The notes beneath the pieces were generated by a model, which saw nothing but the letters and a program-made list of their open reading frames with translations, had not been told where the DNA came from and did no database searches. Both the position numbers and the translations under genes were made by a program. DNA of 64,000 bases, taken from contig OMZE01000002.1 in assembly GCA_900315455.1 (NCBI GenBank), positions 62,001 to 126,000 of the forward strand, in the 5' to 3' direction. Positions 18,185 to 27,717 of this stretch are shown here, in pieces; position 1 is the first letter of the stretch; every line of letters begins with the position of its first letter. Origin of the DNA: an uncultured Prevotellaceae bacterium. Its GTDB lineage: Bacteria; Bacteroidota; Bacteroidia; Bacteroidales; Bacteroidaceae.

Positions 18185-19057
18185 TTATGATTTTGTAGAG
18201 GATAAGACCACCTGACGTGCTTTGTCCCAGTCGATGATACCATCGGCTTCCTTCAAACTGACGAAATCCTCAGCGTTGACCAGTTTCTGGAATTTCTTCC
18301 ATGCTCCCTTTTTCCCCACATTCGACCTGAAATATCTCTTTGCCCTTGCAGTGATGGTGCCGGGCTCACGATAGTATGCCTCGTACTCCTTCCGTGACTT
18401 GAAGGCTTTCTTCTCAGGAACCAAGTCGGTAAGATGCAGATAACTAATGGCATAGTTGCTGTGATTCATCACATAACGCATATACATCAGAGGGAAGAAC
18501 CGGAAATAGCCGCCACCGGAATATGCCATCTTCTTGCCGAAAATCTGGGTCATTGCAATAGGAAATTCCTTCATCTGCGTAGAACCATAAACGACCTTCG
18601 CCGGCTCCAACGCACCAAAATCGGGGAAACCGCCAACTGCATGCGTGGATGGGTAGACCGAAGAGTCGCGTATGATTCCACAACGCTCCAATACTTCGAA
18701 TGCCCAACAATTGTTTGGTCCTACAGAGAATGCCGGCGCCCGGTAACTCTCTACTTTTTCACCAACACACTGTTCCAGCAAATCTACAGATTTTCGGGTG
18801 TCTTCGAGGCATTCCTCATAACTCATCTTCTTGAGCCACTTATGCGACTGGGAATGGCATCCTATCTCATGGCCATGGGCATGAATCTGCTTAATGACAC
18901 GGGGAAACTCTTCAACCATTCTGCCCAAGCAGAAAAAAGTGGCTTTCATCTGCCGGGCGTCAAGAATGTCGAGTATCTCCTGAAGCATCCTGTCATACTC
19001 TTCGACCAAGGATTTCTCGAAGCACCAGTCTTCTATATCGAACGACAATATATTCAT
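18185..19057 (-). CDS. Polysaccharide deacetylase (NodB fold, DUF3473-like)
   Basis: 290 residues. Opens MNILSFDIEDW, the form seen in exopolysaccharide-locus deacetylases with a C-terminal DUF3473 region; the metal ligands are in SFDIED and in HSQSH at 68-72. RAPAFSVG near 125 is the third conserved block. No signal peptide, so it probably removes an N-acetyl group from a lipid-linked or nucleotide precursor in the cytoplasm. The C-terminal part (YYREPGTITARAKRYFRSNVG) matches DUF3473-type tails. It is 29 bases before IspD copy B. Confidence 0.88.
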   Translation of the reverse strand: MNILSFDIEDWCFEKSLVEEYDRMLQEILDILDARQMKATFFCLGRMVEEFPRVIKQIHAHGHEIGCHSQSHKWLKKMSYEECLEDTRKSVDLLEQCVGEKVESYRAPAFSVGPNNCWAFEVLERCGIIRDSSVYPSTHAVGGFPDFGALEPAKVVYGSTQMKEFPIAMTQIFGKKMAYSGGGYFRFFPLMYMRYVMNHSNYAISYLHLTDLVPEKKAFKSRKEYEAYYREPGTITARAKRYFRSNVGKKGAWKKFQKLVNAEDFVSLKEADGIIDWDKARQVVLSSTKS

Positions 19058-19110
19058 ATATCCAATAAAATGTATTTCACTTACGCTCCGCTATCGGTGA
19101 CTGACAGCCT

Positions 19111-19929
19111 TCATGCCACATCATAATCCAGGAGTTGATAGAAGACATTGTCTTTTGTCATCGGGGGCAACTGGCCTTCGGTGAGATCTTTAAATATAAG
19201 GTGGAACGGAGAGTGTTTCACAAACTTCGGAACATTGAAGTAACTCCATGGCAAACGGGCACCTAAACCCACATAGAGCCGTACGCCCCATCGACCTCCG
19301 CACTCCAGATTCATCTGGCCGACCAACTCGGGGTCACACACACCCATATATGTTGTCACCTTGCCATGTTTCCCCAATATGGAAGAGCCAACTGAGAGGT
19401 ATTTTCTCCTGGAAAGGCGCCATCTCAACGATTCTTCTGTCCAATAACGCTTGTAGGTCTTGTCGCCGTCTTCCTCGATATGATTGCCCAATCCCACCTT
19501 GACCTCAAGTCGTGTTATGGATGAAAAACCACAGTGCTTGATGAAGGCAGGATAACTGTTGCCATTGGTAATGGCATAGATAAACTCATAGCCCTGTCGG
19601 CGCGCCTCTTCAACTGCCTTGTTGGTGAGCAAGGAGAAGATGCCCTTTCCCCGGTACTCGGGCAAGGTAACCACAGACATCGACCGCAGGCACCTGACCT
19701 GACGGCCATCCACCAACATGACTTCCGGGACGAATGACTGATGGGAAACCATCTTCTCCCCGTCGAAGGCATTGAAAGAGATGACACGTCCGAAAGGATT
19801 GTTGACATACCAGAACAAAAAACCTTTCCGGGAAAACTTGATACCCCTGGATTCATACACTTTGTTTTGAAGGGCTACCAATTGGTCGAGTTCTTTTTCT
19901 TTGTCGAATAGACACTGCTTGATTTCCAT
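19111..19929 (-). CDS. GNAT-family N-acetyltransferase
   Basis: 272 residues from ATG 19929 (a TTG at 19935 is less likely). LPEYRGKGIFSLLTNKAVEEA near residues 86-106 is the acetyl-CoA binding motif A of GNAT proteins, followed by GYEFIYAITNGNSYPAFIKHCGF. The C-terminal 120 residues are not recognised. In a polysaccharide locus such proteins often N-acylate an amino sugar. It could re-acylate the amine exposed by the neighbouring deacetylase, which is inference. Confidence 0.8.
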   Translation of the reverse strand: MEIKQCLFDKEKELDQLVALQNKVYESRGIKFSRKGFLFWYVNNPFGRVISFNAFDGEKMVSHQSFVPEVMLVDGRQVRCLRSMSVVTLPEYRGKGIFSLLTNKAVEEARRQGYEFIYAITNGNSYPAFIKHCGFSSITRLEVKVGLGNHIEEDGDKTYKRYWTEESLRWRLSRRKYLSVGSSILGKHGKVTTYMGVCDPELVGQMNLECGGRWGVRLYVGLGARLPWSYFNVPKFVKHSPFHLIFKDLTEGQLPPMTKDNVFYQLLDYDVA

Positions 19930-19953
19930 AGACAATGGTTTTATAATACTAGC

Positions 19954-21117
19954 CTATGATTGAGGTATGATTGAAGCATAAAAATCGTAAAGGCATTTTC
20001 TCACAAAACTCTGTTCGAAACGGCTTCCAACCATTTCTCTGGACTTTTCAGCCATACGTTCTCTCCATGCCCTGTCGCAGATCATACGCTTCATGGCTTT
20101 GTAAAGCGCCTCTGTGTCTCTTGTCGGTATGATTGTGCCATTCTCGTCTTCTATGATAATCTCACGAGAACCATTGATATCGGTTACAATGGAAGGCAAC
20201 CCCAAAGCCCCGGCTTCAAGCACCGTATTGGGGAATCCCTCACGATAACTGGGGAATACGAAACAGTCGGCAGCAGCATAATAAGCAAGCAATTCATCGC
20301 CTCCCTTACGCCCCACACAATTGATGGAAGAATGGTGCTCAAGAATCTGACTGGCCCTGTCGGAAATAGGATCCAAACCATCTTCACGATTTCCTACAAT
20401 CCACAGACGTGTCTTTGGATACTCTTCATTTATACGGGAGAATGCTTCTGCTAACTCGTTAATACCTTTGTCGCGAACGATTCTGCCAACAAACACGAAT
20501 GTAAATAAATCGGTGTCACGTAAGGTATTGACAATATCCATCACCTCAGGTCTTCTGCTATAATAGTGCATGTCTACGCCACGCAAATTGCCATTTCCCA
20601 ATACTTGAATCGGTTTGCGTGTGACTCCATAGTTGATGAGGTCGTTCTTTACTCCCTCCCCTTCAGGAATAACATGAGTAGAACAAGCACAAATGATAGA
20701 GTCGGTAAATTTGGTGATAAACCGTTTCAGACCTTTTGCCGTAGGAAACCACAACCCCGTAAAAGTATGCACCCTTACAGGCACTCTCAAAATCCAAGAA
20801 GAGATCATGCAGAGCAGCCCTGCCTTTGGGGTAATGGAGTGCACCATGACGGGATGCTCCTTACGGATTGCCTTGAACACACGCCACAAAGCAACGATAT
20901 CACGTCTGATCGAGATACGGCGCTTCATTGGGATGCCAATCACACGGACATTCTCACGATTGGCCAGGGCATCAAGCGGCTTGCCGGGGGATGCCAGTGC
21001 CACGACCTCATATTGTTCTGACAATTCGGCGAAAACTCCTTTGTAGAACGTGTTGAGCGATGATGACACTGTGGAAGCAAGTATGATTTTTTTCTTATTG
21101 TTGTCTTTTGAGTCCAT
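19954..21117 (-). CDS. Glycosyltransferase family 4 protein
   Basis: 387 residues from ATG 21117; the open frame has a TTG at 21159, but this would run into the upstream polymerase gene. GT-B fold: VGRIVRDKGINELAEAF near 215 is the donor-binding domain opening, and SYREGFPNTVLEAGALGLP near 295 holds the E-x7-E motif. The N-terminal half (VRVIGIPMKRRISIRRDI, HSITPKAGLL) resembles capsular GT4 enzymes. It is the only Leloir-type glycosyltransferase I can find in the whole minus-strand locus visible here. Confidence 0.9.
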   Translation of the reverse strand: MDSKDNNKKKIILASTVSSSLNTFYKGVFAELSEQYEVVALASPGKPLDALANRENVRVIGIPMKRRISIRRDIVALWRVFKAIRKEHPVMVHSITPKAGLLCMISSWILRVPVRVHTFTGLWFPTAKGLKRFITKFTDSIICACSTHVIPEGEGVKNDLINYGVTRKPIQVLGNGNLRGVDMHYYSRRPEVMDIVNTLRDTDLFTFVFVGRIVRDKGINELAEAFSRINEEYPKTRLWIVGNREDGLDPISDRASQILEHHSSINCVGRKGGDELLAYYAAADCFVFPSYREGFPNTVLEAGALGLPSIVTDINGSREIIIEDENGTIIPTRDTEALYKAMKRMICDRAWRERMAEKSREMVGSRFEQSFVRKCLYDFYASIIPQS

Positions 21118-21167
21118 TCTTGAAATCTCTATATAGGGAAAATGTTTGTTTAGAAACAATAAATCCT

Positions 21168-22388
21168 TTATCTCCTGTGCCTTCTTTTACTATTAATTGG
21201 AGCATAACTTCCATATGATCCTGCCAGGGCATATGCCAAAAACAAAACAGGGACTGATTTTGCCCTATGCCTGATGGCCGTACCAGATACGTTGGTACCA
21301 TATGCAAACATAAACACGATTGTAATATATGCAACAAGGAGATATTTTCTCATTTGCCTTGCCCATGCAATAGAAATTCTTAGCGTTACCAATTTCCAGA
21401 ACAGATAGATGTAAATGGTACTATCCATAATGAAAGCTATCATATCGGCAGGGCCACGCCAGTCTAGAGGGATAGGCGCAAAGAGAAAATAGAAAACCTT
21501 CAACGGCGAGAACAACAGGGCAACGAAAAGGTTGCTGGTCTTTGGCAGCCAAATAAGATATTCACTGCCCGAGACCGTTCTTGCGTTGGCCCTTGCAAGG
21601 AAAACCTCCCCACTATCCATACCTTCATACCTGGTGAATTTACTGGACAAAACGTCTGCATTGGCAGCATAAAATGCAACAAATCCTAACAGAAGAATTG
21701 CCGAAATGACAGACCTAGACGAAAATGAGTTGGATTGCTTTGCTGGATTATAAAAAAGAAAAGCCATAGCATATCCAACAAATATTGCTATACAGCCATT
21801 GTGCATCCAAGTGGCTGCCAAGACACACAACAGACAGTAAATGATGTTCTTTGAACCTCCCTTATTACCTAAAAACCATCGTATGAAATAATAAACCGAC
21901 ATTGTCAAGAATAGATGTATCCATGCCTCACGTAACAGGATACAAGACAATATGATGAGTTGGGGCATTAAGGCAGCCAACAGCAATATATTGTGCATGG
22001 TTTTCTTATTGATTTTCAGTAACTTCATACTTTCTACCACATAGGCAAGAACTCCCATACCCATGATAACATTAAAGTACTGTGCCAACGCACGAGAGCC
22101 ATCAGAAATTCTATATATTAATGTGAGTACTATAGTGTAGTTAGTAAAAACCTTATTCGTATTATATATATAGTTTTGACGAGAAATCCAGTGTAACATC
22201 TCCGTATCACCTCCCGAGTGTGGAATAGTGAATGCGTTATTGAGGTCGCAAACCATCAAAATACACCGCAAGGTATACGCTAATAAGAAATATGCCACAA
22301 GTTTCTCATCGCGATGGTTAACAATCAAATATATAATTATTGGAATGGTAAACAAAAAAGCCCAAAATGAATTAAGCAAGTCGTACAT
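21168..22388 (-). CDS. EpsG/Wzy-type polysaccharide polymerase
   Basis: 406 residues, about 10-12 membrane segments. The SGGDTEMLHWISR loop near 60 and LLREAWIHLFLTMSVYYFIR plus TWMHNGCIAIFVGYAMAF blocks are characteristic of EpsG-family O-antigen/exopolysaccharide polymerases, which join lipid-linked repeat units at the outer face of the inner membrane. Next to the GT4 gene and downstream of an acyltransferase-3 gene. Together with the flippase at the left edge it indicates a Wzx/Wzy pathway. Confidence 0.82.
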   Translation of the reverse strand: MYDLLNSFWAFLFTIPIIIYLIVNHRDEKLVAYFLLAYTLRCILMVCDLNNAFTIPHSGGDTEMLHWISRQNYIYNTNKVFTNYTIVLTLIYRISDGSRALAQYFNVIMGMGVLAYVVESMKLLKINKKTMHNILLLAALMPQLIILSCILLREAWIHLFLTMSVYYFIRWFLGNKGGSKNIIYCLLCVLAATWMHNGCIAIFVGYAMAFLFYNPAKQSNSFSSRSVISAILLLGFVAFYAANADVLSSKFTRYEGMDSGEVFLARANARTVSGSEYLIWLPKTSNLFVALLFSPLKVFYFLFAPIPLDWRGPADMIAFIMDSTIYIYLFWKLVTLRISIAWARQMRKYLLVAYITIVFMFAYGTNVSGTAIRHRAKSVPVLFLAYALAGSYGSYAPINSKRRHRR

Positions 22389-22445
22389 AATAAAAATTTA
22401 GGATAATACTTTGCTAATGTAGTGAGTGTATTAGAGGCATCAGAT

Positions 22446-23489
22446 TCATAATAACCTTTTTCCAATAAGAGACAATCTAACTAAATAAGTCATGAAGGTA
22501 GAAACTAATAATGCAATCCCAAAACCAACCCATGGCAGAACATAAGGGCCTACAACTATTGGGAGATTTGTTCGGTAATAGAGAAATTGCAGCACGAACT
22601 GTTGGAAAATATAAACACCTAAACACAACTTACCATACGAAATAATATGCTTGTTAAGGGAATATTTTGTAGTGATCTTGATGGATATATAATAATAGAA
22701 CAATACTCCAAGAAAAGAATATGAAATACGAAGCATTCTCATACTTCCCATGATACATGCATTAGAAAACAAGGACAATTCTGTATGTTGAATCGAATTG
22801 CTTTTCAGTATTCCAGCACCTTTAGAAAAGAACAGGAATGCGAATAAATATAATATAGCGAGAACAATGACAGTATTACGTGTGACAAATTGGTGAACAG
22901 CCTTATGATGCTTGAAGAATAACCACCCTAAAAAGAAATAGAGCAAATAATACATTGCAGAACCTATCTGAAAAAACTTTCCTATAGGACTGCAAATGGC
23001 CAATAATAATGATATCAATAACAGCGATATGTCATTTAATCTTAATTTAGTCAAGAACCAGAGTGCTATGAAACACCAAAATAACATCATTAGGAACCAA
23101 AGATGACCTACACCGCCTAGTAATTCAGAAACGACATAGTAGAATCCTTTATTTCCTATATCTCCAAATAGCAGAAGATAAATAAAACCAAAAATTAAAT
23201 ATGGAAGTAATAGCCGTTTGCCTTTCTTAATGCAAAGTTGCTTTAAACTATAATTCTTGTTGAGATATAAGCATTGATATGAGAAAACATAACCAGAAAT
23301 GAAAACAAATGTTTCCAACATTGAACTATAGGATATATTTGCAATATATCGATAAGCCTCATTAGGAACAAATCCGGCAAATTCCCTCCATGTCCCAGCA
23401 AATGGGGCAAAGGCATGATATAATACGACCAATATGATCAATAATGGACGAATGAACGAAACCTCTGACAAATTATACTTCATTTCCAT
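22446..23489 (-). CDS. Acyltransferase-3 membrane protein (first gene of the minus-strand locus)
   Basis: 347 residues, about ten membrane segments. FIRPLLIILVVLYHAFAPFA carries the conserved Arg and His of the first helix, then FVFISGYVFSYQCL. O-acyltransferase. It is the first gene of the long leftward transcript, with an 800-base intergenic region upstream. ATGs at 23489 and 23483 are both possible. Its coding sequence is very A+T-rich (visibly richer than the neighbours downstream), consistent with the mosaic nature of such loci. Confidence 0.87.
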   Translation of the reverse strand: MEMKYNLSEVSFIRPLLIILVVLYHAFAPFAGTWREFAGFVPNEAYRYIANISYSSMLETFVFISGYVFSYQCLYLNKNYSLKQLCIKKGKRLLLPYLIFGFIYLLLFGDIGNKGFYYVVSELLGGVGHLWFLMMLFWCFIALWFLTKLRLNDISLLLISLLLAICSPIGKFFQIGSAMYYLLYFFLGWLFFKHHKAVHQFVTRNTVIVLAILYLFAFLFFSKGAGILKSNSIQHTELSLFSNACIMGSMRMLRISYSFLGVLFYYYISIKITTKYSLNKHIISYGKLCLGVYIFQQFVLQFLYYRTNLPIVVGPYVLPWVGFGIALLVSTFMTYLVRLSLIGKRLL

Positions 23490-23961
23490 ATCTTCACTAT
23501 TCCATTACAAATTGCCCTTTATAAAGATACAATACTTTACAAAACATATTTCTTAGTCATATTTGACAAAGGAACTGGCAATAGTGTTTCCGGGGTTGAG
23601 ATAGTGCTCAAAATATCATTAGATAATACTATGCTGAAATGTAGGTCGGAGGCAGGGGGTATTTTTGCAGCACACACTACTGATCGCAATTTAATTTAAA
23701 TATTAAAAAGAGAATCCAAGTAAGGAAAGTGCATATCTCTCCTCCCCATGCAAATAACACGGGTAGAAAAAAAAGGAAAAATGTGAATCCGCATAAGGGA
23801 AAAATCTGGAAAAATATGTTTAGAATTTACCCGCAGTGCACAAAATCCCTACATAATCAGCGAAACAGTACCCTTAAAAGGATTTGAAAAGACAGGAAGA
23901 GGTCAACAAATGATTTAGTATCAAATATCAACAACAAATCCAATCTTTCATAATTTGGCTG

Positions 23962-23969
23962 CAAAGTTA
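23962..23969 (-). promoter_or_regulatory. Candidate -7 element for the leftward polysaccharide operon
   Basis: TAACTTTG (minus strand) matches TAnnTTTG. There is no clear TTTG 19-20 bases upstream. If used, the leader before the first gene would be about 460 bases. Confidence 0.35.
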
Positions 23970-24103
23970 CTCTTTTTTTTCATATTATATAATAAAAGCA
24001 ATGATTTTTTTAGCAGATAGCCTTAAGTTAGACAAAAAGAAGAACTGCTTAACGCGATATATCCGAAAATAAAAAAACCATCTTGGTAAAAACCATAAAA
24101 GAC

Positions 24104-24134
24104 TTGCATTATTAATAATAAATCCATACCTTTG
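24104..24134 (+). promoter_or_regulatory. Bacteroidota-type promoter for the TagD-fusion operon
   Basis: TTG at 24104-24106 and TACCTTTG at 24127-24134 are separated by 20 bases, matching the TTTG/TAnnTTTG consensus. Transcription would start near 24141, giving a leader of about 150 bases before the ATG at 24293. Confidence 0.65.
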
Positions 24135-24292
24135 CAGCCATAGAACGGCTAATAGTGGCCATTCTTGCTGTTAAATCATGCTAGTGAGACCTGGTGTTCC
24201 GCTTCTATTTCAATAGATAAAACGAACAATCAGGAATTACTTATGATTTATTATCCTGTTATTACTGTATCAAGCATAGAGGGTTATAAATT

Positions 24293-25639
24293 ATGGTAAA
24301 AGTAATTACATACGGGACATACGACCTGCTACACCAAGGTCATTTGAATCTGCTGCGACGCGCCAAGGCTTTAGGCGACTGGCTAATAGTAGGAGTGACA
24401 AATGATAATTTTGACCGTGAGCGAGGAAAATTGAATGTCCGTAACAATGTCTTGGAACGTGTTGACGCCGTAAAAGCCACGGGAATTGCAGACCAAATCA
24501 TCATAGAAGATTATGTGGGGCAAAAAATTGACGACATTCAGAAATATGATGTTGATATTTTTGCCATAGGCAGCGACTGGGAGGGGAAATTCGACTACCT
24601 TAACGAGTATTGCAAAGTAGTTTATCTTCCCCGGACAGAGGGAATATCTTCTACCATGCTTCGTGAAGACCTGCAGGATGACATACATATAGGCATAGTG
24701 GGATGCGGCCGCATAGCACATCGTTTCGTCACCGAAGCCGCATATGTGAGTTATTCCAAGGTGACAGGCGTTTACGACATCGACCAAGGCGTGGCGGAGG
24801 CATTCTGTGAGAATCATAATATCCCCACTTCATTCAATACCTTTGACGAACTGCTTGAAAATGTGCACGCGGTATACATTGCTACACCACACCTGTCGCA
24901 TTATGATCTCTGCAAACAAGCCATCATGCAGCACAAGCATGTGTTGTGCGAGACACCTTTGGTGCTGAACGGCAACGAAGCACGGGAATTGTTTAAACTG
25001 GCAGAGGACAACAATGTGGTTTTGATGGAGGCCAACAAGACTGCTCACTCCCCTGCCTTTAACCACTTGATAACAATGATTAAGAGTGGACTGATAGGTG
25101 ATGTTGTAGATGTGAGTGCTTCAGAATCGAAACTATGGGGAGAAAGATTCACCCGTGAACTTGACCCCCAACAGGCAGGAGGGTCGATGTATGAAATGGG
25201 AAGTTACCCGCTTCTTCCCATCATCCGTTTGATGGGAACTGAATTCATCGATATCGGTTTCTACTCCAAGATGGTGAATGGAGTGGATGTATATACCCGT
25301 GGGGTGATGCGCTATCCTAAAGGTGTGTGTTCTTTCCAACTCGGCTTGGGCGTAAAGACCGAAGGCAATCTTGTGATTAGTGGAACAAAAGGCTATGCAT
25401 ACGTGCCCTCACCATGGTGGCTGACAGACTATTATGAGTTTCGCTTTGAGGACCAGAACATGAACAAGAAATTTTTTTACAAATGGGATGGAGCGGGACT
25501 ACGTTATGAAATACAGGAATTCCTATCGTGCATATTCAACCACCGTCTTGGTACCGTCCGTTTGCGTCGCGAGGAAAGCATAGCCATGGCAGACATCATG
25601 CAGCAGTTTGCGAATCGTAAAAACATGATGACTATTTAG
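24293..25639 (+). CDS. TagD-like cytidylyltransferase fused to Gfo/Idh/MocA oxidoreductase
   Basis: 448 residues. Residues 1-125 are a glycerol-3-phosphate-cytidylyltransferase-type domain with H-x-G-H at 14-17 and RTEGISS at 114-120. Residues from about 130 form a Gfo/Idh/MocA oxidoreductase: GIVGCGRIAHR at 134-144, ATPHLSHYD near 198, and a C-terminal sheet domain with GGSMYEMGSYPL. The usual EKP of the catalytic region reads CETPL at 219-223, so the lysine is replaced by threonine. The fusion implies that an oxidised or reduced polyol phosphate is coupled to CTP activation. The enzyme's substrate is not known; TagF-like and SDR genes follow. Confidence 0.9.
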   Translation: MVKVITYGTYDLLHQGHLNLLRRAKALGDWLIVGVTNDNFDRERGKLNVRNNVLERVDAVKATGIADQIIIEDYVGQKIDDIQKYDVDIFAIGSDWEGKFDYLNEYCKVVYLPRTEGISSTMLREDLQDDIHIGIVGCGRIAHRFVTEAAYVSYSKVTGVYDIDQGVAEAFCENHNIPTSFNTFDELLENVHAVYIATPHLSHYDLCKQAIMQHKHVLCETPLVLNGNEARELFKLAEDNNVVLMEANKTAHSPAFNHLITMIKSGLIGDVVDVSASESKLWGERFTRELDPQQAGGSMYEMGSYPLLPIIRLMGTEFIDIGFYSKMVNGVDVYTRGVMRYPKGVCSFQLGLGVKTEGNLVISGTKGYAYVPSPWWLTDYYEFRFEDQNMNKKFFYKWDGAGLRYEIQEFLSCIFNHRLGTVRLRREESIAMADIMQQFANRKNMMTI

Positions 25640-25681
25640 TTAAGATTAAGGACGAATAATAAACAAATAAAAGAAGTATTC

Positions 25682-26377
25682 ATGAAAACAGCAATTGTAA
25701 CAGGTGGAACATCCGGCATAGGGCTCGGTGTAGCAAAAATGCTCCTTGAAAAAGGCTATCAAGTATTTGCTACTTATGTAGGTCCAGATTTCACAGAGAA
25801 GATGTCTCATTTCGAGGCCATCAAGACCGACCAAACCAAGCGCGAGGAGGTTTATAACTTTATCAATTACGTGAAATCGAAGACCAATCACATTGACTGC
25901 ATCATTTGCAATGCCGGCCTAAGCATTAGAAAGCCTTTTACAGAAACCACTGACAAGGATTGGGACGCCCAAATGGAGGTGGCTGTAAATTCTCATTATA
26001 TCATGATAAGAGAGTTTTACCCCATCATCCCCGAAGGCAGCAGGATAATTTTCACAGGCTCACAGATGGGTCTCCATCCCCATGCCACTGTACTCGCCTA
26101 TGGAGTGACAAAATCTGCCGTACATGCATTGGTTAAAAATTTGGTCAAGGAATTTGACGGTACTAAAACCACGGTAAATGCCATTGTACCAGGATTCGTG
26201 GAAACACCATGGCAAAAAGAAAAACCAGAAAACATCAAACAAAACATTTACAACAAAACTGCCATACACCGTTTTGCTTCTATTGATGAAATCGTTGATG
26301 CCTTTCGATTCTGCATGGACAATCCATTTGTCAACGGCAGTTTGATAGAAGTTAATGGTGGATATTGTTATAAATAA
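25682..26377 (+). CDS. SDR-family oxidoreductase
   Basis: 231 residues. TGGTSGIG at 7-14, Ser127, Tyr140-x3-Lys144 (YGVTK) form the complete catalytic set, and NAG is present near 77. The C-terminus HRFASIDEIVDAFRFCMDNPFVNG resembles FabG-type enzymes. It lies 42 bases after the TagD fusion gene and 87 bases before the TagB/F-like gene, so it probably reduces a keto group in the polyol that is activated. Not the same subfamily as the SDR at 3525-4250, though both are classical. Confidence 0.87.
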   Translation: MKTAIVTGGTSGIGLGVAKMLLEKGYQVFATYVGPDFTEKMSHFEAIKTDQTKREEVYNFINYVKSKTNHIDCIICNAGLSIRKPFTETTDKDWDAQMEVAVNSHYIMIREFYPIIPEGSRIIFTGSQMGLHPHATVLAYGVTKSAVHALVKNLVKEFDGTKTTVNAIVPGFVETPWQKEKPENIKQNIYNKTAIHRFASIDEIVDAFRFCMDNPFVNGSLIEVNGGYCYK

Positions 26378-26464
26378 TATTCTGAAATCGTGCCTTCAGT
26401 GATGAACAGCAATGTGTTTCAAAATATTTTACAACAAGATGAATGACAATTAAAATGGATAATA

Positions 26465-27655
26465 ATGAATACGCTCTCTCTCATCAATAAAGTAAAGTAC
26501 AATAAACGATTCTACAAATTGTACAACAAGTATGGCAGCAAAATGATTAACTTCATGAAACTGTTTCTGAAGGCAGATGAGAATCTCATCGTATTTGCCT
26601 CATATGGAGGCAGGAAATACGACGATAGCCCCAAAGCAATTTACGAAGCCCTTATTGCCGACCCTCGATTCGACAACTGCAAATTGGTATGGGCATTCAT
26701 GCACCCTGACGACTATAAACTGCCAAGAGGGAAAAAAGTGAAGATAGACACTATAGCATACTACAAATTGCTGCTGAAGGCAAGAGTATGGGTCACAAAC
26801 AGTAGTATGTTGCGCGGTCTGGGATTTGAAGGCATCAATACGTTTGAACTGAATACCTGGCATGGATCGGCCATCAAGAAAATGGGAAAAGACACCGCTA
26901 AATCAAACAGGTCATTCCACAAGAAAGGCAAAAGGTCGAAAAACTATGTGATGCTGGCACAAGGCCAATATGACGTAGACTTGTTTTCCAGAGCCTTCAA
27001 CAGACCTGTAGATTGTTTTCGTGTGATAGGCTTGCCACGAAACGATGAGTTGGCAAATGTCTCCAAGGAGGCTCAGATCAAAGCCAAGGAGATTTTGGGA
27101 ATACCACCATCGAAAAAGGTAATTCTCTACGCCCCTACTTTCCGTGAATATGATAGAGACAATGGAAACAATTGTGTGATGAAGCCCCCTATCGACATGG
27201 ACAAATGGAAACAGCGCCTGGGCAAAGATTTCGTTTTCCTGCTCCGAGCCCACTATGAAGTGGTGAAGACCATGAACATTGAAGAAGACGATTTTGTAAA
27301 GAACGTCTCAAACTATCCCAATCTGAATGAATTGATGATTGCTTCCGACATGCTCATATCCGACTATTCCAGTATTTTCTTCGACTATTCCATCCAAGGC
27401 AAGCCCATGTTGTCTTTCGCATACGACTATGACCGCTACCAACAAGAACGTGGCATGTATTTCGACATTCGTGAGGAATTGAAATGCAAGACATTGGACA
27501 ATGAAGATGCTCTATTGGATGAAATCATCAACATGAATGAAGCAGAAAGGACCATTATATCCAAGAATTTCCGTGACAAATATATACAGGAATATGGTAT
27601 GGCCGCGCATAAAAGCCTTGGCCTTATTGCTGAAGAAATGAAAATCGGACAATGA
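26465..27655 (+). CDS. CDP-glycerol glycerophosphotransferase family protein (TagB/TagF-like)
   Basis: 396 residues. LNTWHGSAIKKMGKD near residue 129 and SDYSSIFFDYSI near 298 are the two conserved blocks of teichoic-acid polymerases/primases, with the expected HG and Asp/Ser residues; YAPTFREY lies between. These enzymes move polyol phosphate from a CDP donor to a growing chain on the inner face of the membrane. The N-terminal region is shorter than in TagF, nearer TagB in length. The TagD-like fusion two genes upstream would supply the donor. Confidence 0.9.
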   Translation: MNTLSLINKVKYNKRFYKLYNKYGSKMINFMKLFLKADENLIVFASYGGRKYDDSPKAIYEALIADPRFDNCKLVWAFMHPDDYKLPRGKKVKIDTIAYYKLLLKARVWVTNSSMLRGLGFEGINTFELNTWHGSAIKKMGKDTAKSNRSFHKKGKRSKNYVMLAQGQYDVDLFSRAFNRPVDCFRVIGLPRNDELANVSKEAQIKAKEILGIPPSKKVILYAPTFREYDRDNGNNCVMKPPIDMDKWKQRLGKDFVFLLRAHYEVVKTMNIEEDDFVKNVSNYPNLNELMIASDMLISDYSSIFFDYSIQGKPMLSFAYDYDRYQQERGMYFDIREELKCKTLDNEDALLDEIINMNEAERTIISKNFRDKYIQEYGMAAHKSLGLIAEEMKIGQ

Positions 27656-27717
27656 CTATTTATCGGTACTTATCATTATCTCTTCAATTCATTATTTCTA
27701 CAATCATATTATAAAGC

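Larger units (their letters stand above)
23490..24292. other. 803-base divergent intergenic region between the two polysaccharide operons
   Basis: No convincing gene. It holds a plus-strand promoter at 24104-24134 for the TagD-fusion operon and a minus-strand TAACTTTG at 23962-23969 about 470 bases before the leftward operon. The 470-base stretch between that element and 23489 is A+T-rich with several poly-A/T runs and is either an unusually long leader or contains a nearer promoter that I cannot identify. I looked for long inverted repeats of the kind that flank invertible capsule promoters and saw none. Confidence 0.6.

Noticed and set aside
23490..24292. Invertible capsule promoter flanked by inverted repeats, as in Bacteroides fragilis
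   Set aside because: I found only short palindromes (for example CTTTATAAAG near 23521) and no paired repeats of useful length; no invertase gene is nearby.
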